From Vibrio campbellii CAIM 519 = NBRC 15631 = ATCC 25920 (lineage in GTDB: Bacteria > Pseudomonadota > Gammaproteobacteria > Enterobacterales > Vibrionaceae): a stretch of 64,000 nt of DNA. A model generated the notes under the pieces. The model was not told the origin of the DNA, did not search any database, and saw nothing but the letters and a program-made list of their open reading frames with translations. Where the stretch lies: positions 2,046,001 through 2,110,000 of the forward strand of contig NZ_CP015863.1 of the NCBI RefSeq assembly GCF_002163755.1, written 5' to 3'. Positions 18,861 to 28,284 of the stretch are shown here, in pieces. Position numbers and translations under genes: made by a program. Position 1 is the stretch's first letter. The number at the start of each line of letters is the position of its first letter.

Positions 18861-19517
18861 TTAGTAAAGCGGCATTTCGTCAGCAACGAATGGGTTGGTT
18901 TTGCGCTCGTGGCCAAACGTTGACTGTGGGCCATGACCTGGGACAAAAGTAACATCATTACCTAGTGGCCATAGCTTGTCTTTGATAGAGCTAATAAGCG
19001 TGTTGAAATCACCTTGTGGGAAGTCTGTACGACCAACGCTGCCGTTAAATAAAACATCACCAACAAACGCCAAACGCGCTTCTTCACTGTAAAGCACAAC
19101 GTGACCCGGAGTATGGCCCGGAGTGTGAATAACATTCAGAGTTTGATTGCCAAAAGTGACCTTGTCACCTTCATTTAGCCATTGATGCGGTTCAAACGCT
19201 TCTGTTAGTGGAAAGCCGAACATTTGGCTCTGACCTTCTAGGCCCTGTAACCAAAAGTTGTCCGCTTTGTGAGGGCCAACAATCTCAGTACCACCAAGCA
19301 GTGCAGACAGTGGCTCAGTGCCACCCACGTGATCCAAATGACCATGTGTTAGTACTAAGTTCACGACTTCAACACCGAGCTCTTTGATAAGCATCGCAAG
19401 CTGTTTTTCATCACCGCCTGGATCAACCACAATGCCTTTCATGGTTTCATCACACCAGACGATAGAACAGTTTTGAGAGAAAGATGTTACTGGAACAACT
19501 TGGTATTTCAGAGCCAT
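18861..19517 (-). CDS. ycbL: MBL-fold hydrolase, YcbL (glyoxalase II-like)
   Basis: The protein has 218 residues from ATG 19517, giving the expected MALKYQVVPVTSFSQN N-terminus. Metal ligands are visible: THGHLDHVGG (HxHxDH), HTPGHTPGHV, the bridging Asp in FVGDVLF and a distal His in VPGHGP. The length is that of the short YcbL-type glyoxalase II branch, which hydrolyses S-lactoylglutathione in vitro. It is the last gene of ldtD-ycbK-ycbL, an order shared with E. coli. It is likely cytoplasmic. Confidence 0.88.
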   Translation of the reverse strand: MALKYQVVPVTSFSQNCSIVWCDETMKGIVVDPGGDEKQLAMLIKELGVEVVNLVLTHGHLDHVGGTEPLSALLGGTEIVGPHKADNFWLQGLEGQSQMFGFPLTEAFEPHQWLNEGDKVTFGNQTLNVIHTPGHTPGHVVLYSEEARLAFVGDVLFNGSVGRTDFPQGDFNTLISSIKDKLWPLGNDVTFVPGHGPQSTFGHERKTNPFVADEMPLY

Positions 19518-19646
19518 AGATAACCTATACCGAATAAACTTGCATGAAAACTGCCGCAACTATGACACTAAGCCCTAGCGACTTCAAGCTTTGCACATCG
19601 GGGAATAGCGGCTGTCTAACGGGGAAAACAACCGCTTAGAGCGCGG

Positions 19647-20195
19647 TTACCAAGAGCGAACGGTACCGGTATCGATATGGACGAAGTTACTGCGCGGGTA
19701 ATAACCTACCCCACCCGCTTTTAAGCTCAGTGCTGCCTCACGGACAGTCGACAGCTTAACGCCATCTAAACGGAAATCGATCGCCTTTCCTTCCATGTGC
19801 ATGCTTTTCTTTGCAACACCGGAAGAGCTATTTCGCAAGGACTCGTTGGTTACCGGTGAGCGGTAGCCTGAAATCACAATCACTTCAGCTTCCGTACCGA
19901 TCAGTTTTTGAATTTGGCTGATTTGGTCGAACAAACGTCGATCCATTGGATGAACTTCATTACGGCGATGATCACGGCAGAACTTATCAAGACGCTTTAG
20001 TTCCTCATCTACGTAGCTCGAACCGTTGAAATAACACGATTCAAGTAATTCACCAGTATTGAGGTTATTCATCGCAAGCACACGAGGCTCGTCGGGTAAT
20101 GACGCCCAAGACACAGACGGCATGGTTGAAGCAACCACAACACCACCAGCGGTCATTTTAAGAAAATCACGACGAGAAAAATTACGACTTACCAT
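19647..20195 (-). CDS. ycbK: YcbK/DUF882 peptidase M15-like protein, Tat-exported
   Basis: The protein has 182 residues from ATG 20195 (MVSRNFSRRDFLKMTAGGVVVAS). The twin-arginine motif SRRDFLK and following hydrophobic stretch predict Tat export. The mature domain has the LAS/M15 metal-binding pattern: VISGYRSPVTNESLR, SMHMEGKAIDFRL (H-x6-D) and NFVHIDTGTVRSW (final H). This family relates to D,D-carboxypeptidases and is thought to act on the cell wall. It sits between ldtD and ycbL as in enterobacteria. In-frame codons up to 20246 precede it, but they would bury the signal. Confidence 0.88.
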   Translation of the reverse strand: MVSRNFSRRDFLKMTAGGVVVASTMPSVSWASLPDEPRVLAMNNLNTGELLESCYFNGSSYVDEELKRLDKFCRDHRRNEVHPMDRRLFDQISQIQKLIGTEAEVIVISGYRSPVTNESLRNSSSGVAKKSMHMEGKAIDFRLDGVKLSTVREAALSLKAGGVGYYPRSNFVHIDTGTVRSW

Positions 20196-20367
20196 TAGAA
20201 AATACTGCTCAATTACTGTACGAGCAGCGGACATTACCGAAACCAATTTGATGCGTCAAATGCATAAATCGGTCCGGCTTGTCACTTTTGGGCTGGATTT
20301 TCTGTTTACTTATTGAACAGGAAACAGATTTTATGAATTGTAAATTTTTTTAAATTGAGAACGAATC

Positions 20368-21933
20368 TCAACCTTGATCATCGTATTGATAAATATCATC
20401 ACGGTAGTACAAGGTGCCCTCTTCTAACCATGCGGTTTGATAGATGATATGCACTTGAATTCGTTCACTAAGCGGTACAAAGGTGTTAGAGCGACGACCA
20501 TTTTGACGCTTTTTCGCTAGCCTCTCTTCCAGCCCCTGTGTCTTGAAGAGTAGCTCTGCCAATTGGTCAGCATTCTCGACACGAACGCAACCAGAACTGA
20601 ACGCTCGACGATCCTGATTGAACAGATTTTTACTTGGTGTGTCGTGCAAGTAGATAGCTTGTGGGTTCGGCATATTGAATTTATACAACCCCAAAGCATT
20701 GTGTGAACCAGATGACTGTCTCATACGATATGGGAAAGTTCTTGGGTTCACTGTTGCCCAGTTGATGGTTGTTGGATCAATGATCTCGCGCGATGTCCAA
20801 GAGCGAATAATCTGGATATTGTGTTGCATCAGATACATCGGATTGCGTTTTACCTTAGGGATAATGTCTTTCACCATGATCTTCCAAGGCACATTCCAAG
20901 TCGGGTTTAGAATGACAGAATCCATAGTGCCGGTCATGATCGGGGTTTTGCGTGACGCCTTCCCTACCACAACTTTAGATTCAAACAGTGGCTGGCCATC
21001 GTGCCAATACGTCACCTCATATCCAGGTACATTGACAAATACCACATTGTCACGCTCTTTGGACCAGATACGAGATCGCTCTGCGTTTAATGCTAATGAA
21101 TGTAAGCGCTGCTGCGGTGAGAAGTTAATCCAGCGCAAAGTATTTGGGCCGATAATGCCGTCTTGTTTCAAACCGTGAATACGCTGAAACTCCATCACAG
21201 CCAACTCGAGGTTTTCATCATACAGCGTGGTTTCAGTATCCAAATGCCCCACTTCAACACCAACAATTTGCATTCGAGCGATCAAGCTAGACTTATCAAA
21301 CAGCTCATCACCGACACGCGCTAGCCTTTGATCTTGTTGGTAAAGAGGAAACTCAAATTTTGCGTAAGTAGATAGTGAAGAAAAAGCGGTATTGAATGAT
21401 TCATCCATCTGCAATGGAGAACGCAGGTCGGTAAGAAACTGATCCAGTTTACCGACCGTAATTTCATTGCTTAACAACGACAAGGTTTCAATACTTGGTG
21501 CAGGAAACTTAACGTGAACCTTGTTGGCAAATAACCAGTTGATGCCTTCTACCGGCACTTGCTCAAGATAGGAAAGGTACATAAGCAAGGAGTCGGTCAT
21601 GACAAGATCAAAATCGAGCTCATCACCTTGTTCACGGACTTGTTCTATACGACGCAGTTGATTGTCAAACTCTTGGGTTACATCTGCTAATGACACCAGC
21701 TCTATTTGGAAAATGAGCTGCGCAACATCATCTTCACTTTCCCAATTTAGACGATAATTTGTGCTTTGATATAGTTGATCGATGACCTCCGGGTAATGGA
21801 TCATCTTCTCAACAGAGAGCTTTTCGACCGCGCCCTCTTGCTCTGTTTGTGCAGACGCATCAAGAGAAACTACGGTTGAAAAGCTGCAAAACGGCACCAA
21901 AAGTGCCGTTATCATAAGAAATCTAGCAATCAC
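20368..21933 (-). CDS. ldtD: L,D-transpeptidase (LdtD/YcbB family)
   Basis: This enzyme forms 3-3 (mDap-mDap) cross-links in peptidoglycan in the periplasm. From GTG 21933 (GGAAGGA upstream) the product has 521 residues with a signal peptide (IARFLMITALLVPFCSFSTV). An ATG at 21960 is possible but lacks a ribosome site. Domains are an N-terminal helical region, a peptidoglycan-binding module at about 230-290 (LAVMEFQRIHGLKQDGIIGP), and a YkuD catalytic domain with KTPIMTGTMDSVILNPTWNV. The active site is HDTPSKNLFNQ...SSGCVRVEN, with Cys at about 449. It leads the conserved ldtD-ycbK-ycbL set. Confidence 0.92.
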   Translation of the reverse strand: MIARFLMITALLVPFCSFSTVVSLDASAQTEQEGAVEKLSVEKMIHYPEVIDQLYQSTNYRLNWESEDDVAQLIFQIELVSLADVTQEFDNQLRRIEQVREQGDELDFDLVMTDSLLMYLSYLEQVPVEGINWLFANKVHVKFPAPSIETLSLLSNEITVGKLDQFLTDLRSPLQMDESFNTAFSSLSTYAKFEFPLYQQDQRLARVGDELFDKSSLIARMQIVGVEVGHLDTETTLYDENLELAVMEFQRIHGLKQDGIIGPNTLRWINFSPQQRLHSLALNAERSRIWSKERDNVVFVNVPGYEVTYWHDGQPLFESKVVVGKASRKTPIMTGTMDSVILNPTWNVPWKIMVKDIIPKVKRNPMYLMQHNIQIIRSWTSREIIDPTTINWATVNPRTFPYRMRQSSGSHNALGLYKFNMPNPQAIYLHDTPSKNLFNQDRRAFSSGCVRVENADQLAELLFKTQGLEERLAKKRQNGRRSNTFVPLSERIQVHIIYQTAWLEEGTLYYRDDIYQYDDQG

Positions 21934-22064
21934 TGAAACGATCCTTCCGTCACATGCCATTAAAAAAGTATGGCAAATATCTCACGTGTTGCAGCTTTTA
22001 AATTAAGAATCTGCAGACGAAAACGGCAACAATACTCTCAATAAACGATTACTCAATGATCTTT

Positions 22065-23147
22065 CTAAATAATTCTGGACCAATGGTTGTCCCACTGCAC
22101 ACCACTAGCAAAGGTATTTTTGGACTCCGTAGGCCTTTGTTCAACCACTTTACCCGCCCCAGAACTGACTCGAAACTCGTCACCGTAGATCACCACACCT
22201 GAAGCGTCTGGTAAGGCACTTAGTTCGACCAATTTGCCCGTTGATTTGGACCAAATCCCGTAACAACTGCCCGGTGGCGAAGTGGCTAGGATCCATTCAT
22301 CGGTTGCGGCAATACTCGCTACATAATGATTGAATCGCGCCCACTCTTCAGGCTCTGCTTGTAGATCTTGCATCTCACCACCGCGGGTGTGCATGGCGAT
22401 CAATGCTGGATACTCATCCGGTTCTCCACGATATTGCTGACCGCAAAGTACCGTCTCCGTACCGTCGTGAGCTAAGTGACGAATGCTCAGCTTATGATCC
22501 GGTAGAGAGACTTGATCCAATAACTCACCTTGTTGAGACAAGTAACTCAAACTTGGCTTCATCGTATCAAGGTTGAGCGGTTGACGACCATTGGTATGTA
22601 CGCCGCCAACGCCAATGGCAAGTGCACCATCAGGCATCATGATCACTTCATGAGGCCCTAGACCAAAACCGGTTAACTCATCGATTTTTTGATATTGCTT
22701 TTGCACATCATAAACACCAATGATCCCCCGGCTTGTTCCCCTCTCTCCTTCTGTCGCAAATAGCAACGTGCCGTCATGAGAGTAAACACCATGGCCATAG
22801 AAATGGCGATTCGGTTTTGCCAGTTGCAGCTTGATCATTTGCTCTGAGCGATAATCAAACACCATAAAGAAGGTGCCAGGTCGTCGACCAAAAACCACGG
22901 CATGGCCTTGCTGGTTTGTCGCCACGCCATGACCCCGCGCAGGAATAGGCAGCGAAGAGAGCGGCATGCCATGCTCATCGGCCACCACCGCCGCGTATTT
23001 GTCTCGGCCGATAATAGAACAGCCAATCAACGCAGGCTCACGAGAGCTTGTGGAAGCACAACCAAATGGCATAACAGGAACCGCCGCTCCGAAAAGAGCG
23101 GCTTTCAGTAAGGTTCGGCGGGTTTGATCAGTCACCATCAGTTGCAT
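22065..23147 (-). CDS. DUF1513 Tat lipoprotein of the imelysin iron cluster
   Basis: A 360-residue beta-propeller-like protein. The N-terminus combines a twin-arginine motif (TRRTLLKAALFG) with a lipobox (MPFGCA), predicting a Tat-exported lipoprotein. The body has RGHGVATNQQGHAVVFGRRPG, HFYGHGVYSHDG and GLGPHEVIMMPDG, typical of DUF1513. Its ATG overlaps the upstream imelysin gene by 20 bp, with AGGA five bases ahead, so the two are coupled. The family is regularly found last in imelysin-DUF1111-imelysin-DUF1513 operons thought to take part in periplasmic iron handling. The biochemical role is unknown. Confidence 0.88.
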   Translation of the reverse strand: MQLMVTDQTRRTLLKAALFGAAVPVMPFGCASTSSREPALIGCSIIGRDKYAAVVADEHGMPLSSLPIPARGHGVATNQQGHAVVFGRRPGTFFMVFDYRSEQMIKLQLAKPNRHFYGHGVYSHDGTLLFATEGERGTSRGIIGVYDVQKQYQKIDELTGFGLGPHEVIMMPDGALAIGVGGVHTNGRQPLNLDTMKPSLSYLSQQGELLDQVSLPDHKLSIRHLAHDGTETVLCGQQYRGEPDEYPALIAMHTRGGEMQDLQAEPEEWARFNHYVASIAATDEWILATSPPGSCYGIWSKSTGKLVELSALPDASGVVIYGDEFRVSSGAGKVVEQRPTESKNTFASGVQWDNHWSRII

Positions 23148-24165
23148 TAAATCCTATAACCACACCAAGCTCGATAGCCACTTCTTCGTGGATCAAGTAC
23201 TTCAATTGCTCTAGTTTGTTGTATTGCGCTAGCACCATCCGATAGCCTTCTTTTGTTTGCAACGCGGCAAACAAGCTCTTATCTTCCGGCCATGTATCTA
23301 AAGCCATCTCGAACTGATGAACAACACGATCAGCTAAATCCGCATGACCTTGTTCTCTCAATAGCGCATCTAGGCCGTTACCGTCGGCAAAATAGATTGC
23401 TTCCATTGCGGTAAGGTTCGCTTTCAAGTTCGAAAGCGACGTCTCTGAACGCCACGATTCTGAAAAATAAGGACGAGGCTTACCAATCTTCGCCAATGGG
23501 CGACTCAACTTATTCATGCTGTATTCAAGCTGATTAGAGAGCAGTGAAATGTACTCAGATTCCCATTCTGTCATCTCTAGCGATTTCCAAGGGTTCTCTG
23601 CCCAAGAATCCGCGATGATCTGCGCTTTGTTATCGAGGTTTTCTGCAATCGCAACACCCGTCGCACAAGTATTACTGTTACTAGATAAAGTCGATGCCTG
23701 ATCGTAAAGCAGCCATTCCAATGCGCCTAAACCTTGCACGGTAACACTTTGCGTAGAGATATCTTCTGCACTCCAAGTTTGGGCAGATTTCGTCAATATA
23801 GACATTTTACGACCAGTGGTGTTCTTTTTATCTGGCCAGAATTGAACATTCCAACTCTGCTCTAATGCCGTCGCAGGGCCACGCTCCTGCCCTTGCAATG
23901 CCATCCATGCAAGCATGGTTTGATGCCACTGCTGTTTTACTTGTGTATCTTCTTTCGTTTCTAAAGCGCAGTAATCTGCGAAGCTCCGCTCTAGTTCACC
24001 CGTTTGCGCTAAAAATGCCTGTGCAGCGTTAAACTCCACTTCGTAAACATTTTGCGAAATATGGCTGGTACTCTCAGGCTTGGTCGGGGTTGTTCCCGTT
24101 GTCGATTGGCAACCAACCAAACTTAACGCTGAGGCAATCGCACTCACTAACAGTGTCTTTTTCAT
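23128..24165 (-). CDS. imelysin-family lipoprotein
   Basis: A 345-residue protein with a lipoprotein signal (LLVSAIASALSLVGCQ, lipobox LVGC). The rest is helical as in the imelysin / IrpA family (RSFADYCALETKEDTQ, WNVQFWPDKKNTTGRKM, QGLGALEWLLYD). The usual GxHxxE iron motif is replaced by GLGALE at the same place, so direct metal binding is doubtful in this copy. It lies 10 bp after the di-haem oxidoreductase gene and overlaps the DUF1513 gene. It is the second imelysin of the operon. Confidence 0.85.
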   Translation of the reverse strand: MKKTLLVSAIASALSLVGCQSTTGTTPTKPESTSHISQNVYEVEFNAAQAFLAQTGELERSFADYCALETKEDTQVKQQWHQTMLAWMALQGQERGPATALEQSWNVQFWPDKKNTTGRKMSILTKSAQTWSAEDISTQSVTVQGLGALEWLLYDQASTLSSNSNTCATGVAIAENLDNKAQIIADSWAENPWKSLEMTEWESEYISLLSNQLEYSMNKLSRPLAKIGKPRPYFSESWRSETSLSNLKANLTAMEAIYFADGNGLDALLREQGHADLADRVVHQFEMALDTWPEDKSLFAALQTKEGYRMVLAQYNKLEQLKYLIHEEVAIELGVVIGFNATDGD

Positions 24166-24175
24166 AGTTGGGTCC

Positions 24176-25558
24176 TTATAGAGAGTTCAGAAACGCTATG
24201 AGAGCATCACGTTCTTTTTTGTTCAGAGCTAAAACATTTTGTTTAGCGGTTTCCGCTTCACCGCCGTGCCACAATACCGCTTCCATCAAGTTACGAGCGC
24301 GACCATCATGCAAGAAGTAAGTGTGTCCGTTAACCTCTTCGGTATATCCAATACCCCATAGCGGTGCCGTTCGCCATTCACGGCCGTTTGCTAAGTATTC
24401 AGGACGGTTATCGGCTAGGCCTTCTCCCATGTCATGCAGAAGCATGTCGGTGTATGGGTGGATTAACTGCTCAGAAAGCGCTGGCAACTCTGGTCGCTTG
24501 GCCGTTTTTACATTGGTCTTGTGGCAGCTTTCACAACCAGAAGTAGCAAAAATTTTCTGACCAAGTTTCACACTAGGATCGTTCACATTACGACGAATTG
24601 GTACTGCTAGGTGCTGGCTGTAAAACTCCACAAAGTCGAGAATGTTCTCACTCACTTCCGGCTCACCGCCATTTGGCATCTCGTCACAAATGGTTTGATT
24701 CGAGGTACAGTTTTCATTCGGGAATAAGTGGCTCGTCAAACCGACATCGCCATTGAATGCCGCGGCATTTTGTTGCATTAGCGTCGGCTGTCCGGCTTTC
24801 CACCCAAAACGGCCAATCGAGAAGTCGTCCTTCTCAATATCCCAAACCTTGTTTGCTTTGCCTGAGATACCGTCTTTGTTGGCATCGTGTTCATCAGCCC
24901 AAGCCAACAGTGTTTCGTCTGGAATACTCTCTAACAAGCCAAGGCCGATCATTGGTGGCGCCACACGCGCTGAAAATTCAGTATCCGGATGCATGTCGCC
25001 ATACCCTAAATCGGTAATGTTTAGGTGCGGCTTTCTCAGCGTCACTGTCGTGCCATCTTTAAATGTCACTGGTACATCGGTATAAGTGATTTCGATTTTG
25101 CCCTCTGGCGTTTGGTCTTGCAGTGCGAAATCTTGAAGCTGGCCACCATAAGTTGGCTCAGGTATGCTACCGTCTTTGATGAACGCTGTCTTTTGTTCTG
25201 GCGTCATTGCGGGGATACTCAAACGCACCAGCATAGACACCGCATGTAAATCGTCTTTTTCTGGTGGATGACCACGGCCATCTTTGATGTGACAGTTCTG
25301 ACAACCATTGGTGTTGAACAATGGGCCTAGGCCATCACGAGCATCTGTCGATGCTGGTGCTTGGACCCAAGGATTACGGAAAAAACTGTTGCCCACGCTG
25401 AAATCAAGACGCTTACTCATTGGTAAGTTAGCAGCGGGAAGAGAATAAGCGTTTGCGCCGTCTTTTTTAACACTGGTTTTGCCACCAGACTTAACATCGT
25501 AAGCCATGGCAGAAGAAGAAAGGATCGCGGCTAGCGCTGAAATTAGGTATGGCTTCAT
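24176..25558 (-). CDS. DUF1111 di-haem oxidoreductase
   Basis: A 460-residue exported c-type cytochrome. The signal peptide is LISALAAILSSSAMA, and two haem-binding CxxCH motifs are GCQNCHIKDGRGHPP (about residue 87) and GCESCHKT (about 345). DUF1111 proteins resemble di-haem cytochrome c peroxidases, and members of this operon type are called thiol oxidoreductases. Other matches are GNSFFRNPWV, GRFGWKAGQPTLMQQNAAAF, ADNRPEYLANGREWRT and YFLHDGRARNLMEAVLWHGG. It lies between two imelysin genes and probably couples iron binding to periplasmic redox chemistry. Confidence 0.9.
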   Translation of the reverse strand: MKPYLISALAAILSSSAMAYDVKSGGKTSVKKDGANAYSLPAANLPMSKRLDFSVGNSFFRNPWVQAPASTDARDGLGPLFNTNGCQNCHIKDGRGHPPEKDDLHAVSMLVRLSIPAMTPEQKTAFIKDGSIPEPTYGGQLQDFALQDQTPEGKIEITYTDVPVTFKDGTTVTLRKPHLNITDLGYGDMHPDTEFSARVAPPMIGLGLLESIPDETLLAWADEHDANKDGISGKANKVWDIEKDDFSIGRFGWKAGQPTLMQQNAAAFNGDVGLTSHLFPNENCTSNQTICDEMPNGGEPEVSENILDFVEFYSQHLAVPIRRNVNDPSVKLGQKIFATSGCESCHKTNVKTAKRPELPALSEQLIHPYTDMLLHDMGEGLADNRPEYLANGREWRTAPLWGIGYTEEVNGHTYFLHDGRARNLMEAVLWHGGEAETAKQNVLALNKKERDALIAFLNSL

Positions 25559-25610
25559 ATCATTGCTCTATATATACAACAAGGGTGATAACAACGAGCT
25601 CAAACGTTAA

Positions 25611-25631
25611 AAGGGCTCACAAAGAGCCCTT
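25611..25631 (-). terminator. hairpin between the first imelysin gene and the di-haem gene
   Basis: AAGGGCTC / GAGCCCTT with a five-base loop and a short T-tract on the minus strand. It probably reduces read-through from the highly expressed first gene rather than stopping it. Confidence 0.6.
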
Positions 25632-25650
25632 ATTTATTATGGTTTTCTTA

Positions 25651-26913
25651 TTAAAAGTCGTGGTCAGCAGTATCTGGGCTTAGGCTGTCGATACCGACAA
25701 TGTTCGCCGCACGCTCAATAGCACCGGTTTGCGCTACCAGCGACATGATAGTGTCGTTAACTAGTGCGTTACCTTGTGCGTTACCCGCCGCAATTAGTTG
25801 GTCGAAATGCTGGTTGTTCTTCTCTGCTGAAGTCACTAGCTCACCGACTTGGCTACGTGTTGTATCAAACTGCTTTTGAATCTCTTCCGCTGCTTTCTTG
25901 TCTTTTTGAGCGACAAGGTCAGCAATACTTGGGCCAGACAGTTCTTTACCGCTTACGCCTTTGTAAGTACCGGTGTAAACGTTGTAGATGCCTTGCTCAT
26001 TGTAGTAGTGAGAGTTGTGCGTGTTGTCTGAGAAACAATCGTGCTCATCTTCTGTAGAGTTCGCTTCTAGTGCTACTTTCATACGTTCACCCGCTAGCTC
26101 ACCTAGAGAAAGAGAACCCATACCAAATAGCATCTTACGCAAACCGTTATCCGCTGAGTCATTTAGTAGCTCTTCACGGTAGTTACCTTTCACGTCTGCA
26201 GACCACTGCTTTTCCATCCACTCTAGGTCTTGAACCAGTAGATCGGCTGCCGCTTTCAGGTACTCACCACGACGGTCACAGTGACCATTCGTACACTCAG
26301 AACCCACAACGAAGTCTGTATAAGCGCGCTGACCTGCACCTGCATCTGTGCCGTTAAGGTCTTGACCCCAAAGCAAGAATTCAATTGCGTGGTAACCAGA
26401 GGCTACGTTTGCCTCAGAGCCGCCCACTTCATTCAAGTCTGCAATGAGCTCTGGCGTAATTTTTGAAACATCGAGCTTAGAAGCACCAATCTGTAAGCTA
26501 GTGTTTGCTACGATGTTTGCAGCCGCGCCTTCGTTACCTAGTTCGTATTGGTAATCAGCCGCTACGTAGTCGATCAGACCTTCATCAAGTGGCCACGCGT
26601 TTAACTGGCCTTCCCAATCGTCAACAATCGCGTTACCAAAACGGAAAACTTCAGACTGTTGGTAAGGCACGCGAGAATCTAGCCAAGCTTGTTTTACTTC
26701 TTCAAGCTTCTTCGCTGAGGGCGATTTTAGGAATTCGTCAATTTTTACGTCGAGCGTTTGAGCAGTCGTTAGAGAATCGGCAAACACAGCGTGCGCCACG
26801 TCTGCATAATGTTCGACAACTTGTTGTTTAGTTACTGTAGCAGCAACCGTAGAACCACTGGCAATGAGAAGTGATGCAGCAATAGATTGGACTAAAACTG
26901 TTTTTGCATTCAT
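25651..26913 (-). CDS. irpA: imelysin-family iron-regulated protein (IrpA-like)
   Basis: The protein has 420 residues from ATG 26913, which has AAGGA eight bases ahead; ATG 26922 has no spacing. The signal peptide is LVQSIAASLLIASGSTVAA. The helical imelysin repeats include SRVPYQQSEVFRFGNAIVDD, LNAWPLDEGLIDYV and the signature GYHAIEFLLWG, the GxHxxE motif proposed to bind iron. GERMKVALEA and SHYYNEQGIYNVYTG are family landmarks. It is the first gene of the four-gene cluster. A Fur-like sequence lies upstream, consistent with iron-starvation control. Confidence 0.88.
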   Translation of the reverse strand: MNAKTVLVQSIAASLLIASGSTVAATVTKQQVVEHYADVAHAVFADSLTTAQTLDVKIDEFLKSPSAKKLEEVKQAWLDSRVPYQQSEVFRFGNAIVDDWEGQLNAWPLDEGLIDYVAADYQYELGNEGAAANIVANTSLQIGASKLDVSKITPELIADLNEVGGSEANVASGYHAIEFLLWGQDLNGTDAGAGQRAYTDFVVGSECTNGHCDRRGEYLKAAADLLVQDLEWMEKQWSADVKGNYREELLNDSADNGLRKMLFGMGSLSLGELAGERMKVALEANSTEDEHDCFSDNTHNSHYYNEQGIYNVYTGTYKGVSGKELSGPSIADLVAQKDKKAAEEIQKQFDTTRSQVGELVTSAEKNNQHFDQLIAAGNAQGNALVNDTIMSLVAQTGAIERAANIVGIDSLSPDTADHDF

Positions 26914-26956
26914 CTGAAGCATCCTTGTTGAGCATTTTAATTATCGTATTAGTAGT

Positions 26957-26975
26957 GCTAATTATTCTTATTTGC
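26957..26975 (-). promoter_or_regulatory. candidate Fur box upstream of irpA
   Basis: GCAAATAAGAATAATTAGC matches the 19-bp Fur consensus (GATAATGATAATCATTATC) at 13 positions by hand count and lies about 45 bp before the start codon. It is a moderate match in an AT-rich region. Confidence 0.4.
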
Positions 26976-27031
26976 ACTTTTAGTCCCAAGATAATACAAA
27001 TTTACAATTTATTTGCAACTCCAGATACAAA

Positions 27032-27057
27032 AAAAGCCTCATAAAAATGAGGCTTTT
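27032..27057 (-). terminator. terminator of ribA
   Basis: AAAAGCCTCAT / ATGAGGCTTTT with a four-base loop; T7 follows on the minus strand. Confidence 0.85.
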
Positions 27058-27089
27058 AGAATGTTTTATTGTCAGTTTTATCTTTAGGA

Positions 27090-27686
27090 TTAAACCTTTA
27101 GGTGATGTTTCCCGTGAGAAACTTTCGCCTTAAGATAGCTTTCGTTACCGTCTTTGATGTGGGCAGACGTATTGACAACTTCTGAGATTTCAATCCCGTA
27201 TTCCGACAGCTCGCGAATTTTCTTCGGGTTATTTGTCACAAGGCGGATCTTATTCACACCCAATGCTTCTAGCATTTGCGCCGCTTCCGTGAAATCACGT
27301 AGGTCGTCGTCGAAGCCCAAATGATTGTTTGCTTCGTACGTGTTCATGCCTTGGCTTTGTAAACGGTACGCGTCAATCTTGTTGTAAAGCCCGATACCAC
27401 GGCCTTCCTGACGAAGATAAAGGATAATGCCGCCAGACTCACCCATGCGGTTGATGGTCTCTTCTAATTGTTCGCCGCAGTCACAGCGTGAAGAGTGGAA
27501 AACATCGCCAGTCAAACACTCAGAGTGCATACGAACTAAAGGCATTTCCTGTGTCTGGTCCGCTTGTTTGAAGATAATCGCAACATGCTCTTTATCCGTC
27601 TTTAGACCACGGAAAGACAGGATTTCGGCATCAATGTTACTTTTTGCCCCGACTTTAAAATCTACTCTGGCTCGTACTTCCGCCAT
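27090..27686 (-). CDS. ribA: GTP cyclohydrolase II
   Basis: The first enzyme of riboflavin synthesis: it opens GTP to diaminohydroxypyrimidine, formate and pyrophosphate. The product has 198 residues from ATG 27686 ([16 protein letters not shown]), the length I recall for Vibrio RibA; an in-frame ATG at 27737 would add 17. The zinc ligands are three cysteines in [20 protein letters not shown]. The catalytic segment [15 protein letters not shown] and the GTP-contact region LVTNNPKKI are intact. It is a stand-alone gene without DHBP synthase fusion. No FMN riboswitch was seen upstream. Confidence 0.93.
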   Translation of the reverse strand: MAEVRARVDFKVGAKSNIDAEILSFRGLKTDKEHVAIIFKQADQTQEMPLVRMHSECLTGDVFHSSRCDCGEQLEETINRMGESGGIILYLRQEGRGIGLYNKIDAYRLQSQGMNTYEANNHLGFDDDLRDFTEAAQMLEALGVNKIRLVTNNPKKIRELSEYGIEISEVVNTSAHIKDGNESYLKAKVSHGKHHLKV

Positions 27687-27908
27687 ATCTACACTCACTC
27701 GATTTATTGCTTGATGCATTTTCGTTATCGCATTCATGGGATTGCTCTCATTTGCTCTTCAACTATGGGGATTGATACCACATTTTTCAATGTTGAGATC
27801 ACAACGAGCCCTATTCTTATTGTGACAAGCTGGAAATCCTAGAGGATGAAACCCGCTGGCCGGCTCTACAATTGTTATAATATAACATTTAAAACTAACT
27901 ACAATAAA

Positions 27909-27936
27909 AAACCCCAGACAAATTTGTCTGGGGTTT
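27909..27936 (-). terminator. perfect palindromic terminator
   Basis: AAACCCCAGACA / TGTCTGGGGTTT around a four-base AATT centre; the minus-strand side runs into T6. It ends the small gene at 27963 and probably also acts in the other direction. Confidence 0.85.
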
Positions 27937-27962
27937 CGAATGCGTCGATAAAGCGTTTGATT

Positions 27963-28139
27963 TTAATGCGTTTGACTGCGCTTCCAAACGGCAAGCTCAA
28001 TCCAAACGGCTTCGAGTTCTTGAATTTCCTCGTCGGTTAAAACGGCGAGAGTCGGGGTGACTTGTGGCAGCTTCGGTGACTGGAACGCACGAATCTGCGA
28101 ATAAAAGTCCTTTTTTAATTGCGATATAACTGAATCCAC
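27963..28139 (-). CDS. small hypothetical protein
   Basis: About 58 residues from GTG 28139 (AGGTG six bases before it); GTG 28148 is an alternative. The product is soluble: ISQLKKDFYSQIRAFQ, then LPQVTPTLAVLTDEEIQE, then LEAVWIELAVWKRSQTH. The strong terminator immediately after it and the ordered amphipathic composition support a real gene. I recognise no family. It borders the decayed nrf genes and may once have belonged to that unit. Confidence 0.5.
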   Translation of the reverse strand: MDSVISQLKKDFYSQIRAFQSPKLPQVTPTLAVLTDEEIQELEAVWIELAVWKRSQTH

Positions 28140-28284
28140 TGCGTACACCTATTCGTTCTTTATTACTTCTCCAGCTCAATTTTTATGGTCTGATATTCAC
28201 TGAAGCCTTCATAAATTCGGGAAAATGATAACATTCTGCTTGTTATGTGCACAATTTATTTCTAATAGTGGAATAGTGGTCACA

